Positions 5,928 through 13,451 of a stretch of DNA of 13,741 nt are shown here, in pieces. A program made the translations under genes and the position numbers. A model generated the notes under the pieces. That model saw only the letters and a list, made by a program, of their open reading frames with translations, was not told the DNA's origin and searched no databases. Within the stretch, counting starts at the first letter, position 1. The number at the start of each line of letters is the position of its first letter. Source of the DNA: an uncultured Clostridia bacterium (GTDB taxonomy: Bacteria; Bacillota; Clostridia; TANB77; CAG-508); the NCBI GenBank assembly GCA_934169535.1, contig CAKPOC010000032.1, forward strand, positions 1 to 13,741, given 5' to 3'.

Positions 5928-7355
5928 TTACATATTTTTACGGTATTTTGCAATTCCTATACAAAGAGTTAATCCAATTGTTATAATTGCTATAAATACT
6001 ACTGATAAATTATCTCCTGCATTTGGTATATTTTTATCTGCAGTTGTGTTATCTGCTGGTATGACTTCTTTTTGTAGTATTATTGATGGTGAAACACTTG
6101 ATGTATTAGTTTTCTTTTCTCCTTGTGGATTTGTATAATCAACATCAACTTTTTCGTTTGTTGGAGTTTCTACATTTAATATATTTTTGTTGAAATTTTC
6201 TTTTAATACTAATGTATATATTAAAGTTGCTTTTTCTCCTGCTGGAAGTTTTGCTATATCCCATGTTATTTTTCTGTTTTGAACATCTACAACAGGTTGT
6301 GACATTTGTACTTGTGTGCTTGTTGCACTTACATTTGTAACAGCTACATCATAATTTTCTATTATGTTTGCAGGGAAATAATCTTCTAAATGAATATTTG
6401 TTAATTCATTTGTTATCTTTTTAGTTACATCAGAATAAACAGTTCTTGTTATTGTATTTACAACGTTTTCATCAGATACATAGTAGAACTTTCCATAGTT
6501 TGGATTTGTTTGGTCTCCAAAAATTTCTGTTGCTAAATCTAAAAATGTTTTTCCTTGTGCATCAGGGCAAAGTCTTCCATCTGGGTCAGGTTGGTATGTT
6601 GAATTTACTCCTGTCATTACAGTTATTAAATTCATTCCTTTTTCTTTTATTGTTTGTAGTGTTGCTTTTGTTTTTGTTGCAACTTCACCTGAATATTGAT
6701 AAGTAGGTCCACCTACTGCAACATTTGGAACTCCGTCCGTTAACAAAATTATATATTTATTTAGGTTTTCTTCTTTACTAAAATTGTTTAATGCAACTTG
6801 AATTCCTGCATCTATGTCTGTTTGATCTCCTGCTGTTGTAATTGAATCAATACTTGTTTTTATTGACGAAATATCACTTGTTGGCTCTATTATAAGACTT
6901 GCATCTTCTAAAGTTCCAACTTTACTTGTTTCTGTATTTGTAGAAAATCTAACAAGTCCAATTTTAGTAGAAGGTTGCTCTGTTAAAATTGTTTCTGCAA
7001 GTGTTTTTGCTGCATTAAAAACTGCTTCTTTTCTTGTAATTGTTTCTGTTCCTACTGTTAATTTATTTACTTCCATACTTTTTGAATTATCTAGCACAAA
7101 AAATATTTCAGAAGGCTCTATTATTTCTTCTTCCTTTTTTGTATTTTCCACATCTATTTGTAGTGTTACAGTTTTTGTGCTGTTTTCTACCGAATTCAAT
7201 TTTTTAATTACTTTTCCTGAATTGTCCAAATTTATCTCGCAAACGTTGTCCTTTACCTTTGATAAAGTTACATCTTCATTTGCAGCATATGCGCAGTTTG
7301 CAAGTACTGCAATTATTGCTACTATTATTAAAAGTACTGATATTTTCTTTTTCAT
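5928..7355 (-). CDS. Secreted von Willebrand factor A domain surface protein with C-terminal anchor
   Basis: This 475-residue protein has a signal peptide (about 1-24, cleavage likely after AYA) and a VWA domain (about 82-315) with an intact metal-ion-dependent adhesion site: DNSKS at 89-93, the threonine in GDQTD (T179), and TDGVPN at 206-211. A beta-rich region (about 320-410) follows, containing KITWDIAKLPAGEKATLIYT at 362-381, which resembles the isopeptide or DUF11-like stalk domains of Gram-positive adhesins. The C-terminus has IPNAGD (443-448), a hydrophobic span (about 450-468) and a basic tail KYRKNM, the layout of a sortase signal but with Ala where LPxTG has Thr. Pilus-tip adhesins share this organisation, so attachment to a host or matrix ligand is a reasonable guess. 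No sortase or pilin gene lies in the window. GGAGG precedes the ATG by 6 bases, and the gene has its own promoter and terminator. Confidence 0.88.
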   Translation of the reverse strand: MKKKISVLLIIVAIIAVLANCAYAANEDVTLSKVKDNVCEINLDNSGKVIKKLNSVENSTKTVTLQIDVENTKKEEEIIEPSEIFFVLDNSKSMEVNKLTVGTETITRKEAVFNAAKTLAETILTEQPSTKIGLVRFSTNTETSKVGTLEDASLIIEPTSDISSIKTSIDSITTAGDQTDIDAGIQVALNNFSKEENLNKYIILLTDGVPNVAVGGPTYQYSGEVATKTKATLQTIKEKGMNLITVMTGVNSTYQPDPDGRLCPDAQGKTFLDLATEIFGDQTNPNYGKFYYVSDENVVNTITRTVYSDVTKKITNELTNIHLEDYFPANIIENYDVAVTNVSATSTQVQMSQPVVDVQNRKITWDIAKLPAGEKATLIYTLVLKENFNKNILNVETPTNEKVDVDYTNPQGEKKTNTSSVSPSIILQKEVIPADNTTADKNIPNAGDNLSVVFIAIITIGLTLCIGIAKYRKNM

Positions 7356-7384
7356 AATTCTCCTCCAATTTTTAATTTGCTTAT

Positions 7385-7413
7385 ATTTTAATACTTACAT
7401 TCATTTTTTTCAA
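7385..7413 (-). promoter_or_regulatory. Sigma-A promoter for the VWA gene
   Basis: On the minus strand TTGAAA (7413-7408) and TAAAAT (7390-7385) are 17 bp apart, in the 65-base gap after the methyltransferase stop. No terminator separates the two genes, so read-through may add to expression. Confidence 0.7.
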
Positions 7414-7420
7414 TATTATT

Positions 7421-8362
7421 TTAAACTTTTTCCATTTTTGATACAAAAAATCCTTCCATATTTTTGCTTGGTAAAATTCTAATTGCTTTATTTATTGATT
7501 TGTCTAAGGTTTCATTAAATGCTGGTAATTTTTCTCTAATTTCTAAATCTATGTCTAACATTTTTAAATTTAGTTCATTTAGTGCCCAATTTAGAACATT
7601 TTCATTTTCATCTTTGTTAAGGGTGCATGTTGAATACACTAGTATTCCCCCTGGTTTTAAAGCTTCATATGCGCTTTTAATTAACTTTTTTTGCATTTTG
7701 TTAAGCTCTTGAACTGTTTTTTTAGACCAAGTTTTATAGCTTTGTACATTTTGCATAGAAAACCTTCCTTCTCCACTGCATGGAGCGTCTAAAAGAACTT
7801 TGTCAAATTTTTCGGGATAACTTTTGCCTATTTTTTCTCCTCTTCCGCAATTTACTTCTACTATTTTTGCTCCTTGAAGTTCTACATTATATTTTAGTCT
7901 TTCGCACCTTAATTTATCCAATTCATTTGCAAAAATAAAGCCATTATTATTCATAAAAGCTGCAATCTCGGTAGTTTTTCCTCCTGGCGCAGCAGTCAAA
8001 TCAAGCACATTTTCTCCCTGTTTTGGCTTTAAAACTAATGGCGGAACCATACTTGGCAAACTTTGTAAATATATTTTTCCTTCTTTATATATTTCTAGTT
8101 TTTGCAAATCTTTTTCTGTTTTATTTTTTATAATTAAAGCATCATTGTACCACAATACTCTTTCAAATTTCACATTATTTTCTTTAAAATATTGCATTAC
8201 ATCTCTTACATTTGTTTTTAATGTGTTCACCCTTAGCGTTGTTAGTCTTTTTTCCGAAAAACCTTTTAAAATATTATCTACAACGCCTGGCGTAAACATT
8301 TCATAAATATTTTCAATGAAATCGCTTGGCAGCCTATTTTTTGTTTCTGTTATTGAGGGCAT
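7421..8362 (-). CDS. RsmB/NOP2/Sun family RNA 5-methylcytosine methyltransferase
   Basis: This 313-residue SAM-dependent enzyme methylates carbon 5 of a cytosine in rRNA or tRNA. An N-terminal substrate-binding part (about 1-105) includes the RVNTLK segment at 44-49. The Rossmann fold shows motif I DLTAAPGGKT at 121-130, an acidic ribose-binding loop ANELDK near 145-150, motif IV DAPCSGEGR at 192-200 with C195, and motif VI STCTLNKDEN at 244-253 with C246, the two cysteines used for release and nucleophilic attack. It ends soon after EGFFVSKMEK, so it lacks the extra C-terminal domains of the roughly 450-residue RsmF and RsmB forms and the NusB-like N-terminus of RsmB. Which RNA it modifies cannot be told from sequence. 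GGAG lies 8 bases before the ATG, and an extended -10 promoter lies just upstream. Confidence 0.92.
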   Translation of the reverse strand: MPSITETKNRLPSDFIENIYEMFTPGVVDNILKGFSEKRLTTLRVNTLKTNVRDVMQYFKENNVKFERVLWYNDALIIKNKTEKDLQKLEIYKEGKIYLQSLPSMVPPLVLKPKQGENVLDLTAAPGGKTTEIAAFMNNNGFIFANELDKLRCERLKYNVELQGAKIVEVNCGRGEKIGKSYPEKFDKVLLDAPCSGEGRFSMQNVQSYKTWSKKTVQELNKMQKKLIKSAYEALKPGGILVYSTCTLNKDENENVLNWALNELNLKMLDIDLEIREKLPAFNETLDKSINKAIRILPSKNMEGFFVSKMEKV

Positions 8363-8386
8363 GTTAATTTCTCCTTTTCTTTTTCC

Positions 8387-8415
8387 ATTTTATCATTTTA
8401 TTTTTAATGTTTCAA
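8387..8415 (-). promoter_or_regulatory. Sigma-A promoter for the RNA methyltransferase gene
   Basis: On the minus strand TTGAAA (8415-8410) and TAAAAT (8392-8387) are 17 bp apart, with TG one base upstream of the -10. The predicted leader is about 18 nt. It lies directly downstream of the terminator of the preceding gene. Confidence 0.75.
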
Positions 8416-8431
8416 CCTTGATTTTAAAGTT

Positions 8432-8462
8432 AAAAATAGACCTGATATAATTATATCAAGTC
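8432..8462 (-). terminator. Intrinsic terminator of the 133-residue protein gene
   Basis: On the minus strand a 10-bp stem (8462-8453 with 8448-8439, two G-U pairs) closed by an AATT loop is followed by TATTTTT (8438-8432), 24 bases after the stop at 8486. The wobble pairs exist only on this strand, which supports the direction. Confidence 0.8.
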
Positions 8463-8485
8463 CACTTGTCAGAGATTTTGTTAAG

Positions 8486-8887
8486 TTACTTTTTGGAATT
8501 TTTAGTTTTAACTCTTTCTTTATTACTTTTTTTATGAAGTTTTTTGTTACAAAATATTGCCATTGCAATTTTCCCTTTATGGGATCGAATTTTTACTTCT
8601 CCAACTTTTCTTGCAATATCTGCTGCCTTAGCTGTAAGCCTTATAAAATCTTCTTCTGTGACAAAAGAAAAAGTTTGTTTTGTTGCTTTTAGTTTGGCAA
8701 CCATCTCATAGGTTATTTCTGTATCTATGATTGTTGGTTCTTCAATTTTCAGCTGCCGATAGAATTCATTTAAAATTTCTTTAAAATTCTTCCCCATTCT
8801 TAACTTCTTATTGTTTTTAGGTTTCTTCCATGGTTCATAAATCACCAGCTGAAACTCGATTTTATTTTTCTTATCATTTGTATTCAT
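8486..8887 (-). CDS. Basic 133-residue protein of unknown function
   Basis: I do not recognise this protein. It has no signal peptide, transmembrane segment or metal-binding cluster and looks cytosolic. A beta-prone stretch near 11-20 (EFQLVIYEPW) is followed by a lysine-rich loop, a helix about 34-47 (FKEILNEFYRQL), a mixed middle with two helices (about 58-69 and 78-95), and an unusually basic tail (114-133, mostly K, R, N and S). The tail suggests contact with nucleic acid or ribosomes, which is inference only. GGAG lies 7 bases before the ATG. The gene has a near-perfect extended -10 promoter and a clean terminator, so it forms its own transcript between recG and the RNA methyltransferase gene. 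Codon use matches the neighbours, giving no sign of recent transfer. Confidence 0.8.
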   Translation of the reverse strand: MNTNDKKNKIEFQLVIYEPWKKPKNNKKLRMGKNFKEILNEFYRQLKIEEPTIIDTEITYEMVAKLKATKQTFSFVTEEDFIRLTAKAADIARKVGEVKIRSHKGKIAMAIFCNKKLHKKSNKERVKTKNSKK

Positions 8888-8952
8888 GTTTTCTCTCCTG
8901 TTAGTTAAATTTTAGTGTATATCCCTGACATTTCAAATAGCTTAACATATAT

Positions 8953-8981
8953 ATTATAGCATAATTGATGCCTATTTTCAA
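8953..8981 (-). promoter_or_regulatory. Strong extended -10 promoter for the 133-residue protein gene
   Basis: On the minus strand TTGAAA (8981-8976), a 17-bp spacer ending TGC and a consensus TATAAT (8958-8953) lie within 45 bases of the recG stop. Predicted initiation near 8946 gives a leader of about 59 nt with no obvious hairpin. Confidence 0.82.
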
Positions 8982-8994
8982 CTAGTTTTAGAGT

Positions 8995-11043
8995 TTATAG
9001 TTCAATTCGTTTTTGTCTAAATTTTTCTAACATTATTTTAAATTTTTTATTTTTTTCCAATTTTAATTCTGGATCTTCCTCTTCTATTAGCATTGCTACT
9101 GCCTGAGCTCTTTTTAAGATTGGTATATCTTCAAAAATATTTGCCACTTTAAATTCTGGAAGTCCATGTTGTTTTGTTCCAAAAAATTCGCCTGAGCCTC
9201 TTAATTCTAGGTCTTTTTCTGCAATTTTAAATCCATCATCTGTGCCAACCATTGTTTCCATTCTTTGTTTTACAATGTTAGAATTGCTGTCATATTTTAA
9301 TATACAATATGATTGAAATTCACCTCTTCCAACTCTTCCTCTAAGCTGATGAAGTTGTGCTAACCCAAATCTTTCTGCATTTTCAATTACCATTATATTT
9401 GCATTTGGCACATCAACGCCTACTTCTATTACAGTTGTTGAAATTAAAATATTTATTTTGTTTTCCTTGAATTCTTGCATTACTCTTTCTTTTTCTTTTG
9501 GCTTCATTTTTCCATGTAGAATTTCAACTTTGTAATCTTTAAAAACTTCTTCTTTATATGTTTTTGCAAGTTCTTCTACAGATTTTATATCTTCCATTTC
9601 TTCATTTTCATCAACAAATGGACATACAATGTATGCTTGCCTTCCTTCATCTACATTTTTCTTTATAAAATTATTTACCCTGTCTGTCATGTTTTTTCTA
9701 ACAGCTAGAGTTTCAATTTTTTTTCTATTAGGAGGAAGTTCATCTATTATGGAAATATCTAGATCTCCATATACAATTATTGCAAGAGTTCTTGGAATTG
9801 GTGTTGCTGTCATAACCAACACATCTGGGTTTTGACCTTTTGCTGCAATTTTGCTTCTTTGCTTTACTCCAAACCTGTGCTGCTCGTCAGTTATTACTAA
9901 ACCTAATTTTTTAAATTCAACATTTTCTTCTAATAATGAATGAGTTCCTATAATAATGTCGATTTCGCCATTTTTCAATTTTTCTAGCACTTTTTCTTTT
10001 TGTTTTTTGGTTAGGCTACTTATTAGTAGTTCACTCTTTATTCCAAACTTTTCTAATATTTTGTTAAAATTTATTAAATGCTGACTTGCAAGAATTGTAG
10101 TTGGTGCCATAACTGCAACCTGGTAGCCAGACTTTACCGCTTTATATGCAGATATCATTGCAATTACAGTTTTTCCAGAGCCAACATCACCTTGCAGAAG
10201 TCTGTTCATTGACTTTTCTTTTTCCATATCTGAATCTATTTCTTCTAAAACTCTTAGCTGTGCTTTAGTTAAGTTAAAAGGCAAACTATTAATTACGTCA
10301 GACATGTGCACATTTTTATCATATGCAATGCCTTTTTTTTCAGTAATATATTGATTTTTTAAGCTCATAAGTTCTAGCTCAAAAGTTAAAAGTTCATCAA
10401 ACGCAAGTCTATTTCTTGCTCTTTCTACATCTAGCATATCTTTTGGAAAATGGATTTTTTGTATTGCTTCATTTTCCTCCATTAAGTTATATTTTTTTAT
10501 TAAATCTTCTGGTAAGTTTTCTTCAATTGGCTCTTTAAATTCTTTAAAACAGTTTTCTATTATTTGTCTAATATAGTTAGTTGAAAGTTTTTTTGTAGAA
10601 GCATACACGGGAAATATTTTTCCTGTATTTTTGTTTTCTCCAATTTCATCTACTAATGGTGTATCCATTTCAATTCTGCCGTTTTTAACAGTAATTTTCC
10701 CAAAAAATTTATATTCCGCATTAGTATGAACTTTTTTTCTGATATATTCTTGGTTAAACCATGTAACTTGCATTCTTCCAGTTTCGTCTTGGACCATTGC
10801 TTTAATTATTGTCATATTTTTTCTAATTCTTGCAATGCTCACATTAGATACTACAACCGCTTTTACAAGCGCAGTTTCACCATCTACAAGCTCAGCTATA
10901 CTTTTTTCTTTGCTCCTATCTTGGTAGGCTCTTGGATAATAATTTATTAAATCTTCAATTGTAGAAATTCCTAGCAAGTTTAAATATTCTGTTCTGCTTG
11001 GCCCAACACCTTTTACATATTGTACACTATCACTTAATTTCAA
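8995..11043 (-). CDS. recG: ATP-dependent DNA helicase RecG
   Basis: This 682-residue helicase remodels stalled replication forks and branch-migrates Holliday junctions. The N-terminal wedge domain starts with VQYVKGVGPSRTEYL (helix-hairpin-helix-like, about 8-22) and contains an OB fold near 55-135 (AMVQDETGRMQVTWFN). The helicase core has Walker A GDVGSGKT at 285-292, motif Ia MAPTTILASQH, Walker B DEQHRFG at 386-392, motif III TATPIPRT at 412-419, and in the second lobe STTVIEVGVDVPNA and QLRGRVGRG, ending in the RecG-specific C-terminal region with LRGSGEFFGTKQHG. Length and all motifs are normal. The start codon is TTG (11043-11041), with GAGGA 8 bases upstream; the family alignment begins exactly here. 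It is divergent from asd and has its own promoter. No terminator is visible at its end, so it may read into the next gene. Confidence 0.97.
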   Translation of the reverse strand: MKLSDSVQYVKGVGPSRTEYLNLLGISTIEDLINYYPRAYQDRSKEKSIAELVDGETALVKAVVVSNVSIARIRKNMTIIKAMVQDETGRMQVTWFNQEYIRKKVHTNAEYKFFGKITVKNGRIEMDTPLVDEIGENKNTGKIFPVYASTKKLSTNYIRQIIENCFKEFKEPIEENLPEDLIKKYNLMEENEAIQKIHFPKDMLDVERARNRLAFDELLTFELELMSLKNQYITEKKGIAYDKNVHMSDVINSLPFNLTKAQLRVLEEIDSDMEKEKSMNRLLQGDVGSGKTVIAMISAYKAVKSGYQVAVMAPTTILASQHLINFNKILEKFGIKSELLISSLTKKQKEKVLEKLKNGEIDIIIGTHSLLEENVEFKKLGLVITDEQHRFGVKQRSKIAAKGQNPDVLVMTATPIPRTLAIIVYGDLDISIIDELPPNRKKIETLAVRKNMTDRVNNFIKKNVDEGRQAYIVCPFVDENEEMEDIKSVEELAKTYKEEVFKDYKVEILHGKMKPKEKERVMQEFKENKINILISTTVIEVGVDVPNANIMVIENAERFGLAQLHQLRGRVGRGEFQSYCILKYDSNSNIVKQRMETMVGTDDGFKIAEKDLELRGSGEFFGTKQHGLPEFKVANIFEDIPILKRAQAVAMLIEEEDPELKLEKNKKFKIMLEKFRQKRIEL

Positions 11044-11070
11044 TTTTTTATTCCTCTTCGTTTTTTGTTT

Positions 11071-11099
11071 ACTATATCACAAACAATTGTTTTTGTCTA
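11071..11099 (-). promoter_or_regulatory. Sigma-A promoter for recG
   Basis: On the minus strand TAGACA (11099-11094) and TATAGT (11076-11071) are 17 bp apart, with TG one base upstream of the -10. A short palindrome (AACAATTGTT) lies inside the spacer. Predicted initiation near 11064 gives a leader of about 20 nt. Confidence 0.72.
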
Positions 11100-11124
11100 G
11101 TATTTTCTTTTTTTATAAAAATAC

Positions 11125-11153
11125 TTGAAACGTTATAACATTTGTGATAAATT
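11125..11153 (+). promoter_or_regulatory. Sigma-A promoter for asd
   Basis: TTGAAA (11125-11130), a 17-bp spacer ending TGA, and TAAATT (11148-11153) form a moderate extended -10 promoter. Predicted initiation near 11160 puts the upstream in-frame GTG (11144) outside the transcript, supporting the ATG at 11216 as the asd start. Confidence 0.6.
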
Positions 11154-11173
11154 TTGAATATATTTTACTAGAA

Positions 11174-11218
11174 AGGAGAATTTTAATATATTTTTTTATA
11201 TTAAAAAATAATAAAATG
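11174..11218 (+). promoter_or_regulatory. asd ribosome site separated from the ATG by a hairpin
   Basis: AAAGGAG (11172-11178) is the only Shine-Dalgarno-like sequence before asd, but it lies 37 bases from the ATG. A perfect 10-bp inverted repeat (11181-11190 with 11197-11206, six-T loop) fills most of that gap. If it folds, about 11 unpaired bases remain between GGAG and ATG, close to normal spacing. No ATG, GTG or TTG occurs in frame at normal distance from the site. Confidence 0.6.
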
Positions 11219-12244
11219 AAAAATTATAAACTTGCAATAGCAGGTGCAACTGGAGTTGTTGGAAGAATGATGTTAAAAGTTTTAGAAGAAGAAAATCTTC
11301 CAATAAGTGAATACAAACTTTTTGCTTCAAAAAAATCTGCTGGCCAAAAAATAAAATTTATGGGAAAGGAATATGTTGTTCACGAACTTACCGAAAATTC
11401 ATTTGATGAAGGATTTGATTTTGCACTATTTTCTTGCGGTGGTTCTACCTCTCAAAAATTCTCGCCAATAGCTGCTTCAAAGGGTTGTATTGTTATCGAT
11501 AATAGTAGCGCATTTAGAATGGATCCTAGTGTTCCATTAGTTGTGCCTGAAGTAAATCCAGAAGCAATTTTAAAAAATCACGGAATTATTGCAAACCCTA
11601 ATTGTTCTACAATTCAAGCGGTTGTTCCTTTAAAAATTTTAGATGATAAATATAAAATTAAAAGAATTGTTTATTCAACATATCAAGCAGTTTCTGGTGC
11701 CGGAAAAAATGGAATTTTAGACCTTGAAAATGGCATAAAAAATTACTCTCCAGAAACCTCACATTTTGAAGAACAAACACAAAATTCATATGAACTTAAA
11801 AAATTTGAATATCCTATTTTTAATAATTGCTTGCCACACATAGATGTATTTTTAGATAATGGATACACTAAAGAAGAAGAAAAAATGGTTAATGAGACAA
11901 GAAAGATTTTAGGAAGACCTGATTTAAAAATTACAGCAACCTGTGTACGAGTTCCAGTTTTTAATTCACATAGCGAAAGCATTAACATTGAGTTCGAAAA
12001 AGATTTTGAGCTTGAAGAAGTATTTGAACTTTTGAAAGATGCTGAAGGAATTATTTTAATGGATGACGTAAAAAATAATATTTTCCCACTTGCTCAAATT
12101 TCAACTGGACATAACGAAGTTTATGTTGGAAGAATTAGGCGTGACGAAAGCGTGCATTCTGGCCTAAATTTATGGGTAGTTGCAGACAATATTAGAAAAG
12201 GCGCTGCAACAAACAGCATACAAATATTGAAGCATCTTTTATAG
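11216..12244 (+). CDS. asd: Aspartate-semialdehyde dehydrogenase
   Basis: This 342-residue enzyme, of normal length, reduces L-aspartyl-4-phosphate to aspartate semialdehyde with NADPH. It feeds lysine, threonine and methionine synthesis, diaminopimelate for peptidoglycan, and dipicolinate in spore formers. The N-terminus has the nucleotide-binding LAIAGATGVVGRMML at 6-20. The catalytic cysteine is C130 in ANPNCST, followed by YQAVSGAGKNG at 155-165. The general-base histidine is H252 in FNSHSESI, and the C-terminal part carries GHNEVYVGRIRRD and NLWVVADNIRKGAATNS. The start is the ATG at 11216, where homology begins. The open frame reaches GTG 11144, but those codons precede the predicted transcription start. 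The other genes of the lysine pathway are not adjacent. It converges on spoIIIAH, with stop codons five bases apart. Confidence 0.96.
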   Translation: MKNYKLAIAGATGVVGRMMLKVLEEENLPISEYKLFASKKSAGQKIKFMGKEYVVHELTENSFDEGFDFALFSCGGSTSQKFSPIAASKGCIVIDNSSAFRMDPSVPLVVPEVNPEAILKNHGIIANPNCSTIQAVVPLKILDDKYKIKRIVYSTYQAVSGAGKNGILDLENGIKNYSPETSHFEEQTQNSYELKKFEYPIFNNCLPHIDVFLDNGYTKEEEKMVNETRKILGRPDLKITATCVRVPVFNSHSESINIEFEKDFELEEVFELLKDAEGIILMDDVKNNIFPLAQISTGHNEVYVGRIRRDESVHSGLNLWVVADNIRKGAATNSIQILKHLL

Positions 12245-12251
12245 ATGCTTC
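12229..12251. terminator. Hairpin overlapping the ends of asd and spoIIIAH
   Basis: A perfect 8-bp stem (12229-12236 with 12244-12251) and 7-nt loop spans the asd stop codon (12242-12244) and reaches two bases into the spoIIIAH stop (12252-12250). T-tracts after it are weak on both strands (ATTCTTT on plus, AATATTTG on minus), so it is a likely shared terminator of modest strength. Confidence 0.6.
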
Positions 12252-12834
12252 ATTCTTTGCAGGTTATATGTATGTTTTCTGCATTTTCTTCTAATTCACG
12301 CATTATAATATTTTGAATTTGTGCTATTTGTTCAGTAGTTAAATTTGTAGCTTTTACTACAATATTAACACTATTGCCATTTACAAAAATTACAACATCT
12401 GAAAAGCCTTTATTCTTTATCAAATTTTCTGAAATCATAATTGCATTTTTTGTTTCGTTTATTTTATTTACTTCATTTTGTGATATTTCCTTTTGCGTGC
12501 TAGAAATTTGTTCGCTCTCTAGTAATTTTTGATAGCTCTCTAACATTTGTGAATACATTTTTTCTCTTTCTAGTTTTGATTCTGTAAAATATGAATTTTC
12601 GGCTTTGGTACTTGTATCTACTATATTTTCCTCATTTGCTGTATTTTCCTCTTGTTCTATGTTTTCTACGGCTTCGCTGCTTACAAGCTTTGCATCCCCT
12701 AAATCGGCAAGTTGAGTACTGTCTCCTCCTTCTTTTTGATTTGCATCAGCAGTATAATTCATATATCCTGCTGCTATAAACATTAGTGCTACAACTGAAA
12801 GAATAACTTGATTTTTCTTTAAAATCTTTTTCAT
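12250..12834 (-). CDS. spoIIIAH: Stage III sporulation protein AH
   Basis: This 194-residue mother-cell protein pairs with forespore SpoIIQ to form the channel joining the two compartments during endospore development. A single N-terminal membrane helix (about 9-27) is followed by a long polar, acidic linker (about 30-80). A helix-rich segment from FTESKLEREKMYSQMLESY (about 83-101) leads to the YscJ/FliF-like ring domain (about 125-190), where SDVVIFVNGNSVNIVVKA and LTTEQIAQIQNIIMRE are characteristic. The ATG lies two bases after the spoIIIAG stop, with its GGGGG ribosome site inside the last codons of spoIIIAG, so the two are translationally linked. It ends the spoIIIA operon. Expression in the mother cell under sigma-E is expected from the family; the operon promoter lies outside the window. 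Confidence 0.94.
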   Translation of the reverse strand: MKKILKKNQVILSVVALMFIAAGYMNYTADANQKEGGDSTQLADLGDAKLVSSEAVENIEQEENTANEENIVDTSTKAENSYFTESKLEREKMYSQMLESYQKLLESEQISSTQKEISQNEVNKINETKNAIMISENLIKNKGFSDVVIFVNGNSVNIVVKATNLTTEQIAQIQNIIMRELEENAENIHITCKE

Positions 12835-12836
12835 TT

Positions 12837-13436
12837 TTATTGTCCCCCTTTGTTAATTTCAAAAACTTGTATCTTATGGGTTGCAAGTCCTGTAACCGCT
12901 TCTACCGCCTGAATTACATTAGCTTTCACATCTGCATTTTTTGCTCCTTCTGCTGCAATTATTGCACCTTCTATTTTTGCATTTACAACACTTTGTGTTA
13001 TAGGATTTTTCCCGCCTTCAACATTTTCTCCATATATTACATCCTTTTTACTTGAATTTTCATTTGTCACTCGCTTGCCTCCGTTAGAATCTGTTTCTTC
13101 AGTTGTTGTTTGAGTTGAATCTTCATCATAAAGAGGTATTAGCTTGCTTGTTTCAGAATATGTAATAAGTACTTTTACTTCTCCTACACCATCTATTTTA
13201 GAAAGAATATTTTCTAATCTTTTCTCCAAGTCATTATTTGTATTTCCTTCTTTTTCGCTTGATACAGCAAGCTTTTTGGTTTCTGTAGTATTTTTTTCTT
13301 CTTTTTTATCTCCATTCCATATGTAATTTATAGCCACAACTGTAATAATTATTATAATTATTAATATTACTAAATTTTCCACCCTTTTTTTGTCGTTTTC
13401 CTCTTTATTAAAAATTTTCTTAAGCTTTTCTAACAT
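12837..13436 (-). CDS. spoIIIAG: Stage III sporulation protein AG
   Basis: This 199-residue protein forms a large ring of the SpoIIIA-SpoIIQ channel complex in the outer forespore membrane. A short basic cytosolic N-terminus (1-20) precedes one membrane helix (about 22-40) and a charged linker. The ring-building domain begins at LEKRLENILSKIDGVGEVKV (about 70-89) and ends with AEGAKNADVKANVIQAVEAV and THKIQVFEINKG. The insert between these parts (about 98-145, rich in T, N, S, G and K) corresponds to the beta-rich triangle that makes the SpoIIIAG barrel wall. AAGGAG lies 6 bases before the ATG, and 15 bases separate it from the spoIIIAF stop. Length and order match the standard AF-AG-AH arrangement. 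Confidence 0.95.
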   Translation of the reverse strand: MLEKLKKIFNKEENDKKRVENLVILIIIIIITVVAINYIWNGDKKEEKNTTETKKLAVSSEKEGNTNNDLEKRLENILSKIDGVGEVKVLITYSETSKLIPLYDEDSTQTTTEETDSNGGKRVTNENSSKKDVIYGENVEGGKNPITQSVVNAKIEGAIIAAEGAKNADVKANVIQAVEAVTGLATHKIQVFEINKGGQ

Positions 13437-13451
13437 ATTTTCTCCTTTGCT

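Noticed and set aside
7281..7300. Lipoprotein processing site in the VWA signal peptide (LANC)
   Set aside because: Asn before the Cys does not fit the lipobox, and a standard AYA cleavage site follows three residues later.
11144..11215. GTG start for asd at 11144
   Set aside because: It overlaps the predicted promoter -10 region and has no ribosome site; the family alignment starts at 11216.
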